Shown here: one piece after another, positions 35,961 through 48,416 of the stretch
Layout: each line of letters opens with the position of its first letter
Numbering within the stretch: position 1 is the stretch's first letter
Assembly: GCA_028455995.1 (NCBI GenBank)
Contig: JABELC010000002.1
Coordinates: 62,001-126,000, forward strand
DNA length: 64,000 nucleotides
Source: Scleromitrula shiraiana
Lineage: Eukaryota > Ascomycota > Leotiomycetes > Helotiales > Sclerotiniaceae
Direction: 5' to 3'
Program-made: the position numbers and the translations under genes
The notes under the pieces: model-generated
Told to the model about the DNA's origin: nothing
What the model saw: only the letters and a program-made list of their open reading frames with translations
The model's database searches: none

Positions 35961-37487
35961 GAAGATAATTTGTTCGTTGATTGTTTCGTTCACAATAAGG
36001 CTTCGAGGAACTGATGAATAGCTTCAGCCTTGCTATTATTCTGCCGGAATCTACCGACCCACCTTTTAATCAACACTCATCTCAAGTTCTCATACATACT
36101 TCATTTTCCCCTCATGGAATATGAGTATACAGGTTAGACATAAGTCTAATTATCCAAGATTTTACATATTTGACAATTTGGGGAATAGTTTCCTCGGCCT
36201 GAAATAACAGTCTCAATTGTGTATGGAGTTGTCGTTGTGCTTGAACTTGTAATTCGCGAAGTTTTCCAATTCAGCATTCATTCGCATGTTGAGATGATAG
36301 CAAGATCAATTATATATATATCCATTGACTTGGAAGCATAGTTTGCTTGATTTCACGATTTGATGTATTATCTCATGTGCAGAATATGGCGCCTTATCTC
36401 TACACTTAGATTTTTCATGGTGTTAATATGAAAGTTTATAGAGAGTTGACTGGAGTTGAGTAGAACGAAGACGTGCCAACCTTTTGAAGAACAATCGAAG
36501 GGTTATAAGTGGTGACCCAGATACATCTGCCTCAATGTTCAATAAGGTTTAAACGGTCAGGGAACAGTTCTACAATTAGTTGATTTTGGACCACATCCGT
36601 GTGCCAATGGCTGCGATTGAACGATCCGAGAAATGAAAACAGAGCGAGGAGCTGGACATCAATACAAACTGAGCTTTGAGTATACTCAAGTTGAGTCCCA
36701 GCCAATAATGACATTCCGGCTGAGGGTCTTGCAAACTAGAGTTGTTTCCCTATGGTTCTGATAGGATTGAAATATTAGACTCATGTCTTTCAAGCTATTG
36801 AGATTTTGAATGTTCGTTCAGTTCATGTACAATCAATTATACGTATCTGATATTATAATATTTATATTTTGTACAAATGTTCAAAATCAATTTATTTAGA
36901 GAGTATATAGATATCTACTAGTATATTTTAGATAGTAAACATTCAAAATACGTTTGTTTAAAATATATTGAAATATTAACGTTTGAATAGACATTGAAAA
37001 ATGAATGCCTAGAACTTTGAGACACTGCTGCACAATTTGTGAACGAGAGGAAAGATATTGCAGGTTTGAATGATAAAATTTAATCTTATTTTATCTTGCC
37101 AAATTGACAATCAAAGGTTTGAGGTTTATTACAATGAGACATGAACACATAAAAATTGTTCGCTAAATGCTATATAAATATAAATGGTCTTTTGTTTATA
37201 TTTGAAAATCTTTACAAAGAACCAATCTGTTACCAACAAACAACCAACTGATTTGTCCTTTATGAACATTTTAGGTATTTTTATTCATGGCTCACATGAT
37301 TTATGCAAGTTCAAATCCGAACCATCTTTCTTGAAAATCTCTTTAGCTTTTGCCAGTGCTACCTCCACGTTTTTCCTTCCATCCCCTATTCATGCAGTCC
37401 AAGCTATTTCATTTTTCATTGAGTAAACTTTGTATTTGAGATTTATCCCCACAGCCTTTTCAAACCTATGATAGAACCTCATTTCGT
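35961..37487. other. Intergenic region
   Basis: AT-rich, particularly 36800-37200. No recognised gene. Plus-strand frames near 37184-37426 and 37468-37743 are unsupported or antisense to the dehydrogenase gene. Confidence 0.45.
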
Positions 37488-38343
37488 TCACCAGGGAAGA
37501 ATACCATTCCTCCCAATTAACTTCCCTACATCTGCATCTCTCTCCCCTTCCACCACACTCCTAAGTAGAGTGCCTCCCAAACTTGGATGGCCGACCCCCA
37601 TTTCCAACGCCTTCTCCCTCATATTTCCCAGGTCCGTAGCCAACATTCCAGGTCCCACGCCCCAAACTTTAATACCATCCTCCTTCAACTTGTGGTTCCA
37701 ATCTACCATCAACATGTTAAGAGCCATTTTAGTACATCTATAACCGATTGTTTCGAAATCGATTTTCTTTGGCCAACCGGCTGGTTGGGGCGGTGTGGGA
37801 TAATATGATACACAGGCTTTGCTGATGCCAGCGAGTCCGGATACAAATATCAGGCGGGGATCACTGGATTTTAGAAGGAGAGGAATGAATGTGTAGGTCA
37901 AAACTTGGGTGCCGGCAACGTTCACATCATAGGATTTAGTGAAACATTCCCGAAGAGAGACGTTTCCACGAAGGTATTCCATATCGAAAGTGGCACCTAG
38001 GGAAAGATAATATCAGTTGCTATAAACAGAGCTCGCTTATAGGGAGGATATAAATACCTGCGTTGTTGATAAGAGTATCAATGTACCCATGGTTTGTTTT
38101 CACTTGCTCGAAAGCTTTATTGATTGATTCGTCGCTGTTGAGATCAAGCTGTAAGGACTCAACCGTGTTTGTGGGCTGAGGGCATTCCTTATGAAGGTTT
38201 TCAGTCGCAACCTTAGCTTTCTCTAAAGAACGACTTCCCATAAGGATATGATATGGCTTGCTAGATTGTAACAATGCTTTGACAGTCTCGTATCCAATAC
38301 CATTGTTGCCACCAGTTACGAGGACAATTTTTCGGGATGCCAT
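37488..38343 (-). CDS. Short-chain dehydrogenase/reductase (SDR, classical carbonyl-reductase type)
   Basis: Two exons, 38343-38058 and 37996-37488, with a 61-nt intron (GTATTT..CCCTAG) inside the NNAG codon block. The product is 264 residues, normal for a classical SDR. The cofactor motif TGGNNGIG is at 10-17. The Arg in MGSRSLEKA after the second strand hints at NADP(H). NNAG lies at 93-96. The catalytic Ser is in VSG (about 148), and Tyr-x3-Lys is YRCTK (181-185). It should reduce a carbonyl or oxidise an alcohol in the cytosol; the substrate is unknown. It is the only intact enzyme among broken oxidative genes at 39.5-42.7 kb and a broken methyltransferase at 30.5 kb. Confidence 0.93.
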
Positions 38344-39553
38344 TTTCTCAACAATTTTGATTTATTCTTTTCAGAATACTGTATCTCAAACAATATGTCT
38401 ACTGCGTCTGGAATTAATCATTTTGTCAACGAATTACATCTCTTTTTATATCTTGCACAGACGTCGCACTAACGTGATGTCGGAGATAAGTAACGGCAAT
38501 ATCATTGCTAAATCCATTTGCTTTATCAATTCGAGATACATGAAGCTATCTCTAACTATATTCAGAGATACTCTCGAGATTTGAAATGTGGAGTGGATGA
38601 TGTAATCCCGCAGTTACAGCTTTATAGCCGCCGCATTAGGAAATACTCTCGAGGATATATTATCAGCATGTCAGCATGTGACAGTACCCACTAATCTGGC
38701 CATCACAAGCTTCTACCATCGACCAAATAACATCCATCATAATTTAGTACCAACATCCTCCCAGCGTTCCTTGTCTCATTGATTTGCGAAACAAATAGAG
38801 GAATTGTGTTTTCGGAGTAGATTTCCTATGGCCATTGGTACGTTCTGTCTGGTCACTTTCTCTCGCCTCCTCGCAGTCTACCATCATAATATAGCACCTT
38901 CAGCCAGAGAATGTTGCTGGATTTAGGTGCGATCTAACCACCCAATATCGCAATTTAGCACCGTGTACACAACGCATGTCTTCATTCCATTTATTACATA
39001 AAACTTCCGTGGCATGCGTATTTGCTAGAACCGAAGTCTAGGAAAGTATCTTGCAACATGACAACATGTTTCTCTTTGACCCTCTATATTTCCCAATAAA
39101 CTTCTTTTTGTCTTCTTGAATTACGTTGTTGGTATGGATTTCGGTTTTTTGTGGGGGGAGGGAGTTTCAAAAAAGGTCCATGCATTCATTCATTGCTCTG
39201 TATTGTAAGACGAAATGGTTGAAATAGGTGAGAATCTGGATGAAGATCCGTCATGATTTTTGACCTCTCGTAGTCTATGGGCAATTCGAACCTAGTGATA
39301 CACTGGCTATTAACGAATGAAAGTTCTCATTGTACCCAAGATAAGATACGGTTGCTATTCTTCATACTGAAGTACCTGGTTTGTGTTTGGTAAATGAGGA
39401 TCTTGTCAAATTGCGGTAGGAGGTACCTATTGTAACAAGGGTGTATTTCAGATGTAAATATGTCAATGTTTTATCTAACTATTAATTCAATAGGAGTACA
39501 AATTAACTTGGTGAAGGGCGACATGGGATGATGATTAGCCCCTCCAGTAATCT
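38344..39553. other. Intergenic region
   Basis: Promoter of the dehydrogenase and 3' flank of the FAD-oxidoreductase relic. The phrase CATCATAA-TATAGCACC recurs in similar form near 38735, 38882 and 38945, possibly an old short duplication. No gene is seen. Confidence 0.4.
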
Positions 39554-40983
39554 TCATGGTGCTACAGCAGAGACCTTGAAACCACCCGGAACCATTGTCT
39601 GGAAAAATCCTGTTGGATCATACTCCTTGCTTGCTTCCTTCAACTTTTCAACATTTCAACATTGACTGCACCATAACCTTCAATAATCCCCTGCGTCTTA
39701 TAACCATAATTGAGGTACTTAAATTTTGTATAAAGGCCTCTTTTAGAACTAAGTGCATTGATCTCTTGAATAAGGTTGAGAGCGGTAGATGATATCAAAT
39801 CATCCGATGAGACATTTGCGTGAACTGTATTTATAAGACAGATGACGAAAGGTCCATCCGAGACATCTAGCCCCAAAGAGTTCTCGCCGTGAGCCTGAGA
39901 ACTAGCAAGATGTTCTTTCGTGACTGGTTGGAAAACGAGACTAAACATCAAGCCCTCTACCTTTTCCACATTCTCAACAGCCGCTTCCCAAAGTCCACGA
40001 ATATCAACCATGAGTTGTACATCAACACGAAAACTTGTTGTAAAAAACTATTGACGAGCGCCATCTGTACTAAATGAAGATTGCCCCTTGGCGAAGCCAA
40101 GAAGTGAATCAATTCGTAAGGTGTTTGTACCTAGTTGTGGTTTGATGCTTACGAATGGCTCGAGTGATGGAGAATTGACAACTGGCAGAGTATAGTATAA
40201 ACTCGATACACATACTTCGCCCATGCCTGAAATGAAACTAGTTGCCACAATCACTGATATATGTTTATCCTCCGGGATACCCAAGGATAAGTTTCCGAAA
40301 GCTTCGATGAGTTGTGTATACGTAGATTTCTCATAGTAAACGAGACCGCTCCACATCTGACCAAACCCGAAAACTGGCGTCTGAAACTCTGTGACGATAC
40401 CAAAATTGTTGGAACCGCCTTTGAGAGCTACGAAAAGATCTTTATTAATATGTTTGTTGGCTTGGACGATATCACCCGATGCAAGGACAACTGTATAGTT
40501 GACAATATTGTCACATACGAACCCCTTCTATTGCGATAGATGTGATAGACCACCTATTTGAAATATCAATCTTCTGTATCTGAAAGATTTGTTTTGTAGG
40601 ATTTAATCTACCACCAAGTCACAATCCACCTACTCCAAGTTTGAAACTCGGCCACTCATTGTTTCCTTGTCTATGATAACTGCATTCGCAGTCAGTTTCG
40701 AAAGATCAATGGTGATGCCTCCATGAACATTAGCAGAGCCTACCCAAGCCGTATGCCCGCCGCTACGTATAGCATGCTGGGGCATATCTTTGCCAGTGAG
40801 AAGCGTTGACTGTATATGTTTAATAATATCCGAGACTTGAGCATTTATTGGCCGTAGAAAACAGGATGGTGAAACGTCGTTTTCAAATGCAGCGAAGTAA
40901 GATGTTTGGTTTGCGGTGTAGTCGAGACTTTCAGGAAGTTGGACCTTTCCGGGGAATCTAGCAACCAGAGTTGAAAGATTCAT
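39554..40983 (-). pseudogene. FAD-linked (berberine-bridge-like) oxidoreductase, multiply disrupted
   Basis: The minus strand reads through a PCMH-type FAD domain: LARFPGKV style start, AIRSGGHTAWVGSANVHGG and ITIDLSKL. It then continues with DNIVNYTVVLASGDIV, ALKGGSNNFGIVTEFQ, GFAKGQSSFSTDGARQ, INALSSKRGLYTKFKYLNYG, and ends YDPTGFFQ..VPGGFKV near 39554. A likely intron (40611-40554) is still readable. Damage seen: a frameshift near 40630 together with apparent loss of the segment between DKETMS and GRVS; TGA at 40619-40621; TAG at 40528-40530; TAG at 40048-40050; and an 8-bp duplication (AATGTTGA, near 39645-39665) that shifts the frame before the last 30 residues. The 5' end is unclear; a start at 40983 is possible. 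Intact relatives oxidise secondary metabolites or sugars. Confidence 0.88.
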
Positions 40984-42112
40984 GTTTGTTGGTAGATTTA
41001 ATAATGAAACGGCATTTCATAGGAGAATAGAAGAGTGAAGATGAAGAAGAGGTACACCTACCTGGTGGAAAGGGAGATATCAGAATATGGAACTTTAAAT
41101 ACTGACTCATTCGAACTAGATAAATGAACGCCAAACTTATGACATGGGAGGGATTGTAGAAATAAGCATAGTCAGCTTAATTGTACCCGAGTCCGCTCAT
41201 GATCTGGTTAGTTGTCAGTCTAATAAATGTGAATTCTCTCGGCCAAAGAAAGTGATTCGCCCACTATCCGCAGCCGCGATCTCTCGACTTTGCTTTAAAC
41301 TACATTTACTTAGTGAAGAGGCCAAGTATCTAAATATTTGTTTTAAACATGCTTCATAATACGATGATGAGTGCGGTTGATGCAGTTGAGGCTCGGACTA
41401 AAACTCAAAGTAGCTATTCGCGGCCTTTTCCAAGACGCATTAGATTTCCGACAGTCATCAACAGCTACCAATATCCCTCAATAATCGATTACAGTATAAT
41501 GTTAGCATAATAGTTTCTTCGGTATTATAGACATTTCATGTAAATTATCGAGTAACATATTGTAAGTGAATGAATTCCGACCTTACAAGTTTGACTTAAC
41601 GCTATTAAGGTCTATTTACCTCGCTAATATTATGTTTCTCAGCACTTAGATCTTCCAAGGTTGTTTAAACCAAATTTCATATATAGTTCTAAATTTGTTG
41701 AATACTGTGCGAAACTAATGAGTAATCACAGGCGAGCTTGACTGAAAAGGTTGACAGTAATGGCCTCCTTATTTATGCGAATTGAATAAAGAGATCGCAA
41801 AAGCCTAGGTGATCTCTTAAACATATAAGAATACTATTCGTTACATTTCGACGCAGTGTTACGAGTATACCATCAGATAAGAAACTGGAACAGAGTAAAT
41901 GTATCCATCTAAGTAGTCAATTCCATGCGTTACGCACACCGCAACAGAATTATCTTTCTTTCAATATACCACCTGACAAGAGAGTAAGAGTAGATCTACT
42001 TGAGTTAGAGGTAAAATGAAACAGATTTGCACCCAATCTCATATTTCCGAGGTTAATCGCGCTTGTTGGTCTGCATATTATCTCATACAACATTCAGATA
42101 TTCTACTAACAG
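40984..42112. other. Intergenic between FAD-oxidoreductase and P450 relics
   Basis: Probably contains lost 5' parts of both relics. A stretch at about 41045-41108 on the minus strand (MSQYLKFHILISPFPP when translated) could be a first exon of the FAD-oxidoreductase, but I could not find a phase-consistent acceptor. Confidence 0.4.
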
Positions 42113-42711
42113 GGACCAATGTCTACTTTCTTTGGGAAAGGCATATTCTGCATGAATGGAGCCGAATGGAAACATGCCAGAGATTTTGTTAGACCTACAT
42201 TCTCATTCTAAAAGGCCGAGATATCAGACCTTCAATGGATGGCAAGACATATTGATAGACTTATTGATTTAATCCCACGAGATGAAAGTACAATTGATGT
42301 TCAGGTTCCACCACGAAAATTGGTATCACTTCTCCAGTAAGCATAGCATACAGAGCAAAACGCTACCTGCTAACTCAAATACAGTTTCTCGATACCGCTA
42401 CGGCATTCATGCTAGGAGAATCAATAAATTCGCAATGAGCAGAAGACCCAAACAACTCAGCTGCGATACTTGCAGCGTTCGATTCTGCACTAACTGGAAT
42501 GAGAAAACGACGGCTACGATCGAGCTTTAAACGCGCAATGTACAATTTTGATCAGGCGTAGAAGAACGCTTGTGAGACTGCCATTTCCTACTAGTATACC
42601 GATGCACATGTCTCACGAGCATTGAAAGAGACAGAAAATGCCGATTCGAAAATTTCCACTTCGGTGCACAATACAGGTATAAAGACCAAGAGCGATATAT
42701 TATTCTATTAG
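42113..42711 (+). pseudogene. Cytochrome P450 fragment (CYP52-like), several stops
   Basis: The plus strand after an AG at 42111-42112 reads GPMSTFFGKGIFCMNGAEW, then KHARDFVRPTFSF. This matches the helix-C region of fungal P450s (G-I-F-x-x-x-G-x-x-W-x-x-x-R). A spliced continuation (intron about 42305-42384 with a CTAAC branch site) gives FLDTATAFMLGESINSQ, then FDSALTGMRKRRLRSSFKRA and a DAHVSRALKET segment. Stops: TAA 42209-42211, TGA 42436-42438, TAG 42559-42561, TAG 42592-42594, TAG 42709-42711. The N-terminal membrane anchor and the whole heme-binding half are missing. CYP52-type enzymes hydroxylate alkanes and fatty acids; that is family knowledge. This copy cannot be functional. Confidence 0.82.
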
Positions 42712-44075
42712 CGATGGCTCGGCAGATATGGATGGATATGAATCATGAGAATAAAAAAAACCGCGAACCTTCCAACTTCATCTACCACTTGAATCTCTCA
42801 CGTTATTTCTATCCAATCCCCCATGTTCAAGTTTGAAGTATGATACTAAATTTCCTGCTAACGTAAGTGAAACTGTCGAATCGCAACTATCATATTCTGT
42901 TATTCCGTTGATTATATATTAATATTAATATTAATATCAATCGTAACCGCTCGATGCATACATATTCGATTCATATAGCCAAAGTGCTAATAAACAAAAC
43001 GTTCCAATTTCAGAACCCTATATTTGAGGCCTACCAGGCCAAGCGACAGGAAGCCTTCAAGACAGCCCATTCAATTTTAGACATCTCGGAGGCTATAATC
43101 GTTAGTATCTTCTTACTTTCTCTCGTTCCTCCGTCCGGTTGTCAGTTCTTTTAATTAAAAGATTATTTTGGGTATTGCATATATGCGGGCTTGTTCCCCT
43201 CCCCCCCACTATCGCTCTCTCTCTCTCTCAAAGCTGGCTTACTTGCTTACTTGCTTAGATTGGCCATGAATTCTAGACACAAGCAAACAATTGTACATCT
43301 GCCTGCCTGCCTGCCTGCCTGCCTTTAATTTCTACCTAAGATGTTTTTATTGTGCAATAGATAGGTAAATAAAGTATATAAATAAACCAATGAACAAGGA
43401 AGGCAGATAGATACATAAGATTATGAAAACTAAAAATTAAAAAACAAGAACATACGTGATTGTCCATCATACATACTACTGTATATCATATTGTTCCGTA
43501 TGTACGAAGATTCATGTAACGAGATCTATCTATTTGTTCTAGTCTTGCCTTGCCTTGTCTAGTCTTGTCTAGTCTAGTATCATGATACCATCTAATAAAC
43601 CTCCATCTTCATCTCATCTATCTCATCTATCTCATCTATCTCACTTCTAGATAAATTTGGAAAACCAACGAAATAAACATCATGAACGAGATTTTAATCT
43701 CGTAGAACTTGGGGGAGAAAAAAGAGAAAAAAAAAGAAGGAAAGCTTGGAGAAGATCATTACCATCTGCTTCCCGAGGCTCCACTCTCCTTTCCGGTCTT
43801 CTTATCCCATTTCCCCTCCCCCCTCCTCCCCATGGCCATCATGGAAACACCTATCATCTTCTCTCCCTTCTCCCACCCCTTTTACCCCTCTATCTCTCTA
43901 TCTCTCTCTAGATAAGCGAAGAAAACGAAAGAAAAGAAAAGAAAAGAAAAGAAAAATCAACGAGATCGCTATCGAGATCGGGATGGAAAGAGAGAGGGAG
44001 AGATGAGAGCAAATCTCACCATCCGCTCTAATCCCTTTTCCACTCATTCCTCATCCATTTAGTCTAATCCCCAGC
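42712..44075. other. Intergenic, simple repeats
   Basis: No gene. Contains CT runs (43214-43230), a (GCCT) array at 43300-43324, TCTAG/TCTTG arrays near 43540-43580 and a TCATCTATC array near 43613-43645. Purine-rich DNA follows at 43920-43960. Confidence 0.6.
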
Positions 44076-44166
44076 CTAAACATCCACCACCTTCTCCTTC
44101 TCCTTCTCCTTCTCCTTCTCCTTCTCCTTCTCCTTCTCCTTCTCCTTCTCCCCCTCCCCAACATCC

Positions 44167-44197
<31 letters not shown>

Positions 44198-46478
44198 CTT
44201 CTTCTTCTTCTTCTTCTTCTTCTTCTTCCTCCTCCTCCCTCTCAATAAACCCCATAACCCCCCTATGCCTCCCCCTAACCATAACAACACACAAAACAAC
44301 CTTGCTCGCCCCACTCAAGCCCCCACTAAAACTATACTTCTCCCCTCCCGTCCCCACACTAACCCCCACACACCCAAACGCGCTAACGACCTCGAAGATA
44401 ACATTGAAGACCGCGTAGCCCGCGGGGTCTTGTGCGTAGTTGGCGGATTCGAGGGATGTGATGATGAGGATTGCGAGCGCGAGGAAGGGGAGGTCTTTCT
44501 GGAGTTTGCGGGGGAGGGGACGGAGGATGTGGTGGGGGGAGGTGGTGGAGGAGGAGGAGGAGGAGGAGGAGGAGGGTTTGCAGGGGGATGAAGATGATGG
44601 CGTGGTGGCGGAATAGGTTAGCACGATGGGGTACACGGATATATACATCATAACCGTATAAAGCACCAAGGTACCCACCCTCAGATCGGCCATGCCAACC
44701 ACAGAGAACCCACCACTCCTCACAGCAATAGCCTGGAAGAGACCATCCAGAACTCTAAATCGGGTTGGTATAGATAGAAGCGCGGGATTGGAGAGATTGA
44801 GGAGCTCGAAGAAGATCCAGGAGGTTGAGTTGAGGATTATGAGGGTTAGGAAGAGGAAGAGGGTGGGTATGGTGGGGAATAGATGGGTGAAGATTGTGCG
44901 GGGGCGGGCGAGGATGTAGGTGAGGGGTGGGAGGTGGGGGGATGATGGGGAGATATGAGTGAGGAGAGTGTGGATGGTGCGGATGAAGAGACGGAGGAAG
45001 ATGGGGTAGGCGGTGTTGCCAGCGAGGATTAGTAAGCCCATTGTTATGAGGGTGTAGGTTGATGTTTGGAAGGGTATCTATGTATTTGGATTTGTTTGTC
45101 AGTTTTAGGGATTCATAGAAGGGGGTGGGTATAGATGGGATGAGGAGGTATACATACAACGTTATCATCCAATAAACTCATACCGGAATTATTATATGCA
45201 GAAATCGCATTAAAAATACCTAACCACCTATAGATACGATTCATTAGCATCAATCCTTCTTTCCCCTCCCCTTCCCTTCCCATCTCCCAAGCCAAGAAAA
45301 ACGAGAGAAAATGAAGTAAAAAAAACATACCAGGGATCAACGCCATTCTCCCTAATAACCCCATCCTTATTCCCCCTAAAATAAGCACCCAATCCAATCG
45401 CCCCAAGAAGCTGCCATAAAATCCAATAAGCGGTAACAATATATGCTAGTAAAACTTTGGCATTATATTTCAATTCGAGTAGATCATTCCTTTCCTCTTC
45501 AGTAAGTAGATCCTCATGCTGTAGCTTATCAATACGTTGCGTTCCAAACAAATCCGTATTATGGACCGTCGAGATCCCAATATCCTCTTCGGATGAACAA
45601 GAAGACGAGAGATTTCCCAGCGAGGTTATTTTCAAAGTTGGTGTTGATGCACACTTGATCTTATCTTCACTCTCATTCTCAATTCCCAATCCCATCCGCA
45701 CTCCCATCTCCTCATCTCGGTGAACATATTCCGATGAACGCATCATCGTCATATTTTCACCCCCGCCTGTAGATAAAGGTCTAGAAATCGGGTCCCGTGG
45801 ACAACTATGTCTGCTTTCAAACTCCGAATGATCTTCCGGATCTCCTCTTCTCTTCCTCAATCCCTTTTCTCCTCTTTCATTAGTCCCCTCGTATGCACAT
45901 ATCTTTCCTCTTCCCCTGCCCTTCCCTTTCCCATTTCTCCTCCTACAATCCCTCCAAATGCTCCCCCAAATTCCGGCCACGGATACAAAAGCTCCACTCC
46001 CTACCCCAATCAACGCACAAAGGATAACCTGCTGCCAGGTATTAAGTGTAGAGAGATTAACCGTATTAAGACCCGCTTCTGTCATTGCCGAGACGACGAG
46101 GAAAAGAGAATCGATATATGATACCGAGTGCGAGGGGGTAGAAGAACCGTAGAAGATGACGGAGGTGAGGAAACAGGTGAGGAGGAAGTATGCGTAGTGG
46201 AGTGATTTGAAAGAGAAATGCCGAGGATGAAGTCTTGCAAGAACGTGTTTCCAGTTTTGAAATGAAAGTGCACGCCGTGTAGATATTTGGGTATTGATGT
46301 TGTTGTCGTATCCCGTGATTTCATCACAATTCCCATTTCCATTCGCATTCCAATTTCCGTCACCAATCCCATTTCCATCCATACCGCCCCCCAAACCTAG
46401 TACCTGATCCTTAGCCATCATGAAATTCCCGTGCAGAAGAATCGATCGACCGAATTGAAATTGTAGTTTCCTTTTCAC
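44076..46478 (-). CDS. TRK1: TrkH/Trk-type potassium transporter
   Basis: Three exons on the minus strand: 46478-45331, 45227-45158 and 45077-44076. Introns are 103 and 80 nt (GTATGT donors, TATAG/CATAG acceptors). The product is 739 residues. Four Trk selectivity-filter loops are visible in order: AMTEAGLNT (about 131-139), SAYNNSGMSL, AVRSGGFSV and SAFGCVGVSVG, each after a helix, as expected of the four MPM units. A hydrophilic loop of roughly 150 residues with NG- and R-rich patches lies between the first two units, the usual place in fungal Trk. It mediates high-affinity potassium uptake across the plasma membrane. The tail after GRHRGVMGFIERE is unusual: a long Glu run, then Glu-Lys dipeptides. 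The start Met is the first in frame; a later one at residue 20 or 21 is possible. Confidence 0.92.
44091..44228. repeat. Coding microsatellites: CCTTCT hexamer and CTT trimer arrays
   Basis: A hexamer array (about ten copies, 44091-44152) and a CTT array (about twenty copies, 44168-44228) lie inside the last exon of the Trk gene. On the minus strand they encode alternating Glu-Lys and a poly-Glu run. Length changes in either keep the reading frame because the units are multiples of three. Confidence 0.95.
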
Positions 46479-47117
46479 CTTGCTTATCGTAAAAAGAAAT
46501 CCGCGATAGATATTAATATATAAATATCAAATCCAAATCCAATGCCAATGCCAATATTGAATTTTAATTCCGTTGTACAACGCATTAATTAACTTCCAAT
46601 CTTTAATCAATCTCTAGTTTTTTTTTCTTTTCTTTTTCTCCAGGTTCTTCTTTCTTCACCGACATCATTTTTTAGTGGGGATTCGATACCGTAGTGTCGG
46701 GGTTATGCGGGCTGTTGGGCTGGGAGATAGAGCTAAGCAAGCAGCGGAGCGGGGAGTGGAGTGGGAGGCAAATGCGGGAACTAAGAATTTGTTAGTTCTA
46801 GAGCAGAGAGACTAGCATCTCATTCAATGTTCATTCATACCTATAGATATGCATCAAATGATCAAGAAAATGAAGAAAACAAATGATAATAGATCTTTTT
46901 CTTCTGCTCGGAAGGGGGGAGGGGGGTTCGGAAATGAAAAGCTCGAGAAATGGGTAGGTAGGCTCCATGAGTATGTAGGTAAAACAAAGGAGGAACTGAG
47001 GAAAGTGGAATGCGTCGATATAGTTCTACTGTAAAAGGGAACTGAATATTTATTAGGAACAGGATTGACTTGGATTGAATCGAATTGGCATAGCATAGCA
47101 GGCCTGTGAATTATATC

Positions 47118-47175
47118 GTCTCTTCTCTTCTCTTCTCTTCTCTTCTCTTCTCTTCTCTTCTCTCCTCTTCTCTCC
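47118..47175. repeat. (TCTTC)n pentanucleotide array
   Basis: About ten perfect or near-perfect TCTTC units on the plus strand. Confidence 0.95.
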
Positions 47176-47415
47176 CCATCTTTTACATAACTTGACTATT
47201 ACATTGAGATTGATAAATTGATGAATAGATAAATGAGCAAGTAAGTCAGTAAGTGAATCAATAGCTAGCTACATAGTAAATACAGTAAGTAGGTGGATGG
47301 CTACAATATATGATATAGAATCCGTCCATACATATATGGCGAACTTGAATCAAATCATTTGAGATGACATATTGTATGGTATGTAGGTAGGTAAGTGAAT
47401 GGATGGGATATATCT

Positions 47416-47525
47416 CTTATGTATGTATGTATGTATGTACGTATATATGTATATATATATATATATATCTCTCTCTTAAGTATATATATACATATATACC
47501 ATATATATACTACTACTATATATAT
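47416..47525. repeat. GTAT / AT microsatellite cluster
   Basis: GTAT tetramers run into a perfect AT tract (about 47451-47468), then CT and AT tracts. This suggests layered slippage events. Confidence 0.85.
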
Positions 47526-48379
47526 ACAAGTATAAATAAAATATAAAAATCCAAACAAGATACTATACTATGAATTAAAAGATAGACATACGACTACTAG
47601 TACAAAAGTACAAAAGTACAAAAGTACATCCCATCCCTCTCATCACAAAATCCATCCATAATATAATATCGATATCATATCATATCCGAGTCATATCATA
47701 TCAATATATATATACATCATGATATAACCATCAATTCGTATAATTCAGCTGGTCTACTAGTCTAGTTTGGTCTAATCTGATCTAATCTGATCTAATCAGA
47801 TTAATATGATATAATATACATAATATAATATAATAAAATATAATAGAACACAAAATTCCATCATGATCTATCGAATATAACAACTTGAAAATAAAACTTC
47901 TCTCAGCCTGAGGCTTTACTTGAGGTTACTTAAAATACTATCTATGTTTATGCCAGTGGGCTTTGTATCTCGAGATATCATGATGATATAAGATATAAGT
48001 CTCTTGAGAGTACTAGTAGATGGTATGGTATGGTATGGTATGTATGAGTATGAATAGGTCTGAATGGGTATGAATGATATGAATAAGTATAAATACTAAG
48101 TATAAACTTGAATGAGTATAAATGAGTATACTAGTAGATAGATAATAGTATATATATAGTATATAGTATATATGATAATATTTGTTTTATTTCATATTCA
48201 ATATATATATTGGATTAAATCAATCATCTTATCATCTTATCTCTTCTCATCATATACTATCTTATCATATCTTATCTCATCAAGTGTCTTTCTGCTTCCT
48301 CCCTTTGCTCTCTTGTTCTCATCCCCAAAGTAAGTTCTTTAAGACCATTCAATCCAATCCAGTCCAATCCAATACCATC

Positions 48380-48416
48380 CCGTCCTGTCCTGTCCTGTCC
48401 TGTCCTGTCCTGTCCT
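48380..48416. repeat. (CTGTC)n pentanucleotide array
   Basis: Seven tandem CTGTC-type units on the plus strand, flanked by related CCAAT/CCATC phrases. Confidence 0.95.

Noticed and set aside
39270..39310. TTCGAA-containing stretch resembling a tRNA T-arm
   Set aside because: No acceptor stem, anticodon arm or B-box context; no tRNA could be folded. I found no tRNA, rRNA or CRISPR array in the window.
40048..40356. Separate 102-residue protein on the minus strand
   Set aside because: It is a stop-bounded piece of the FAD-oxidoreductase relic, as are 39640-40011 and 40630-40983.
44265..44653. Plus-strand frames with a long Gly/Arg run
   Set aside because: They are antisense to the Trk exon and produced by the GGA repeat; no independent signal.
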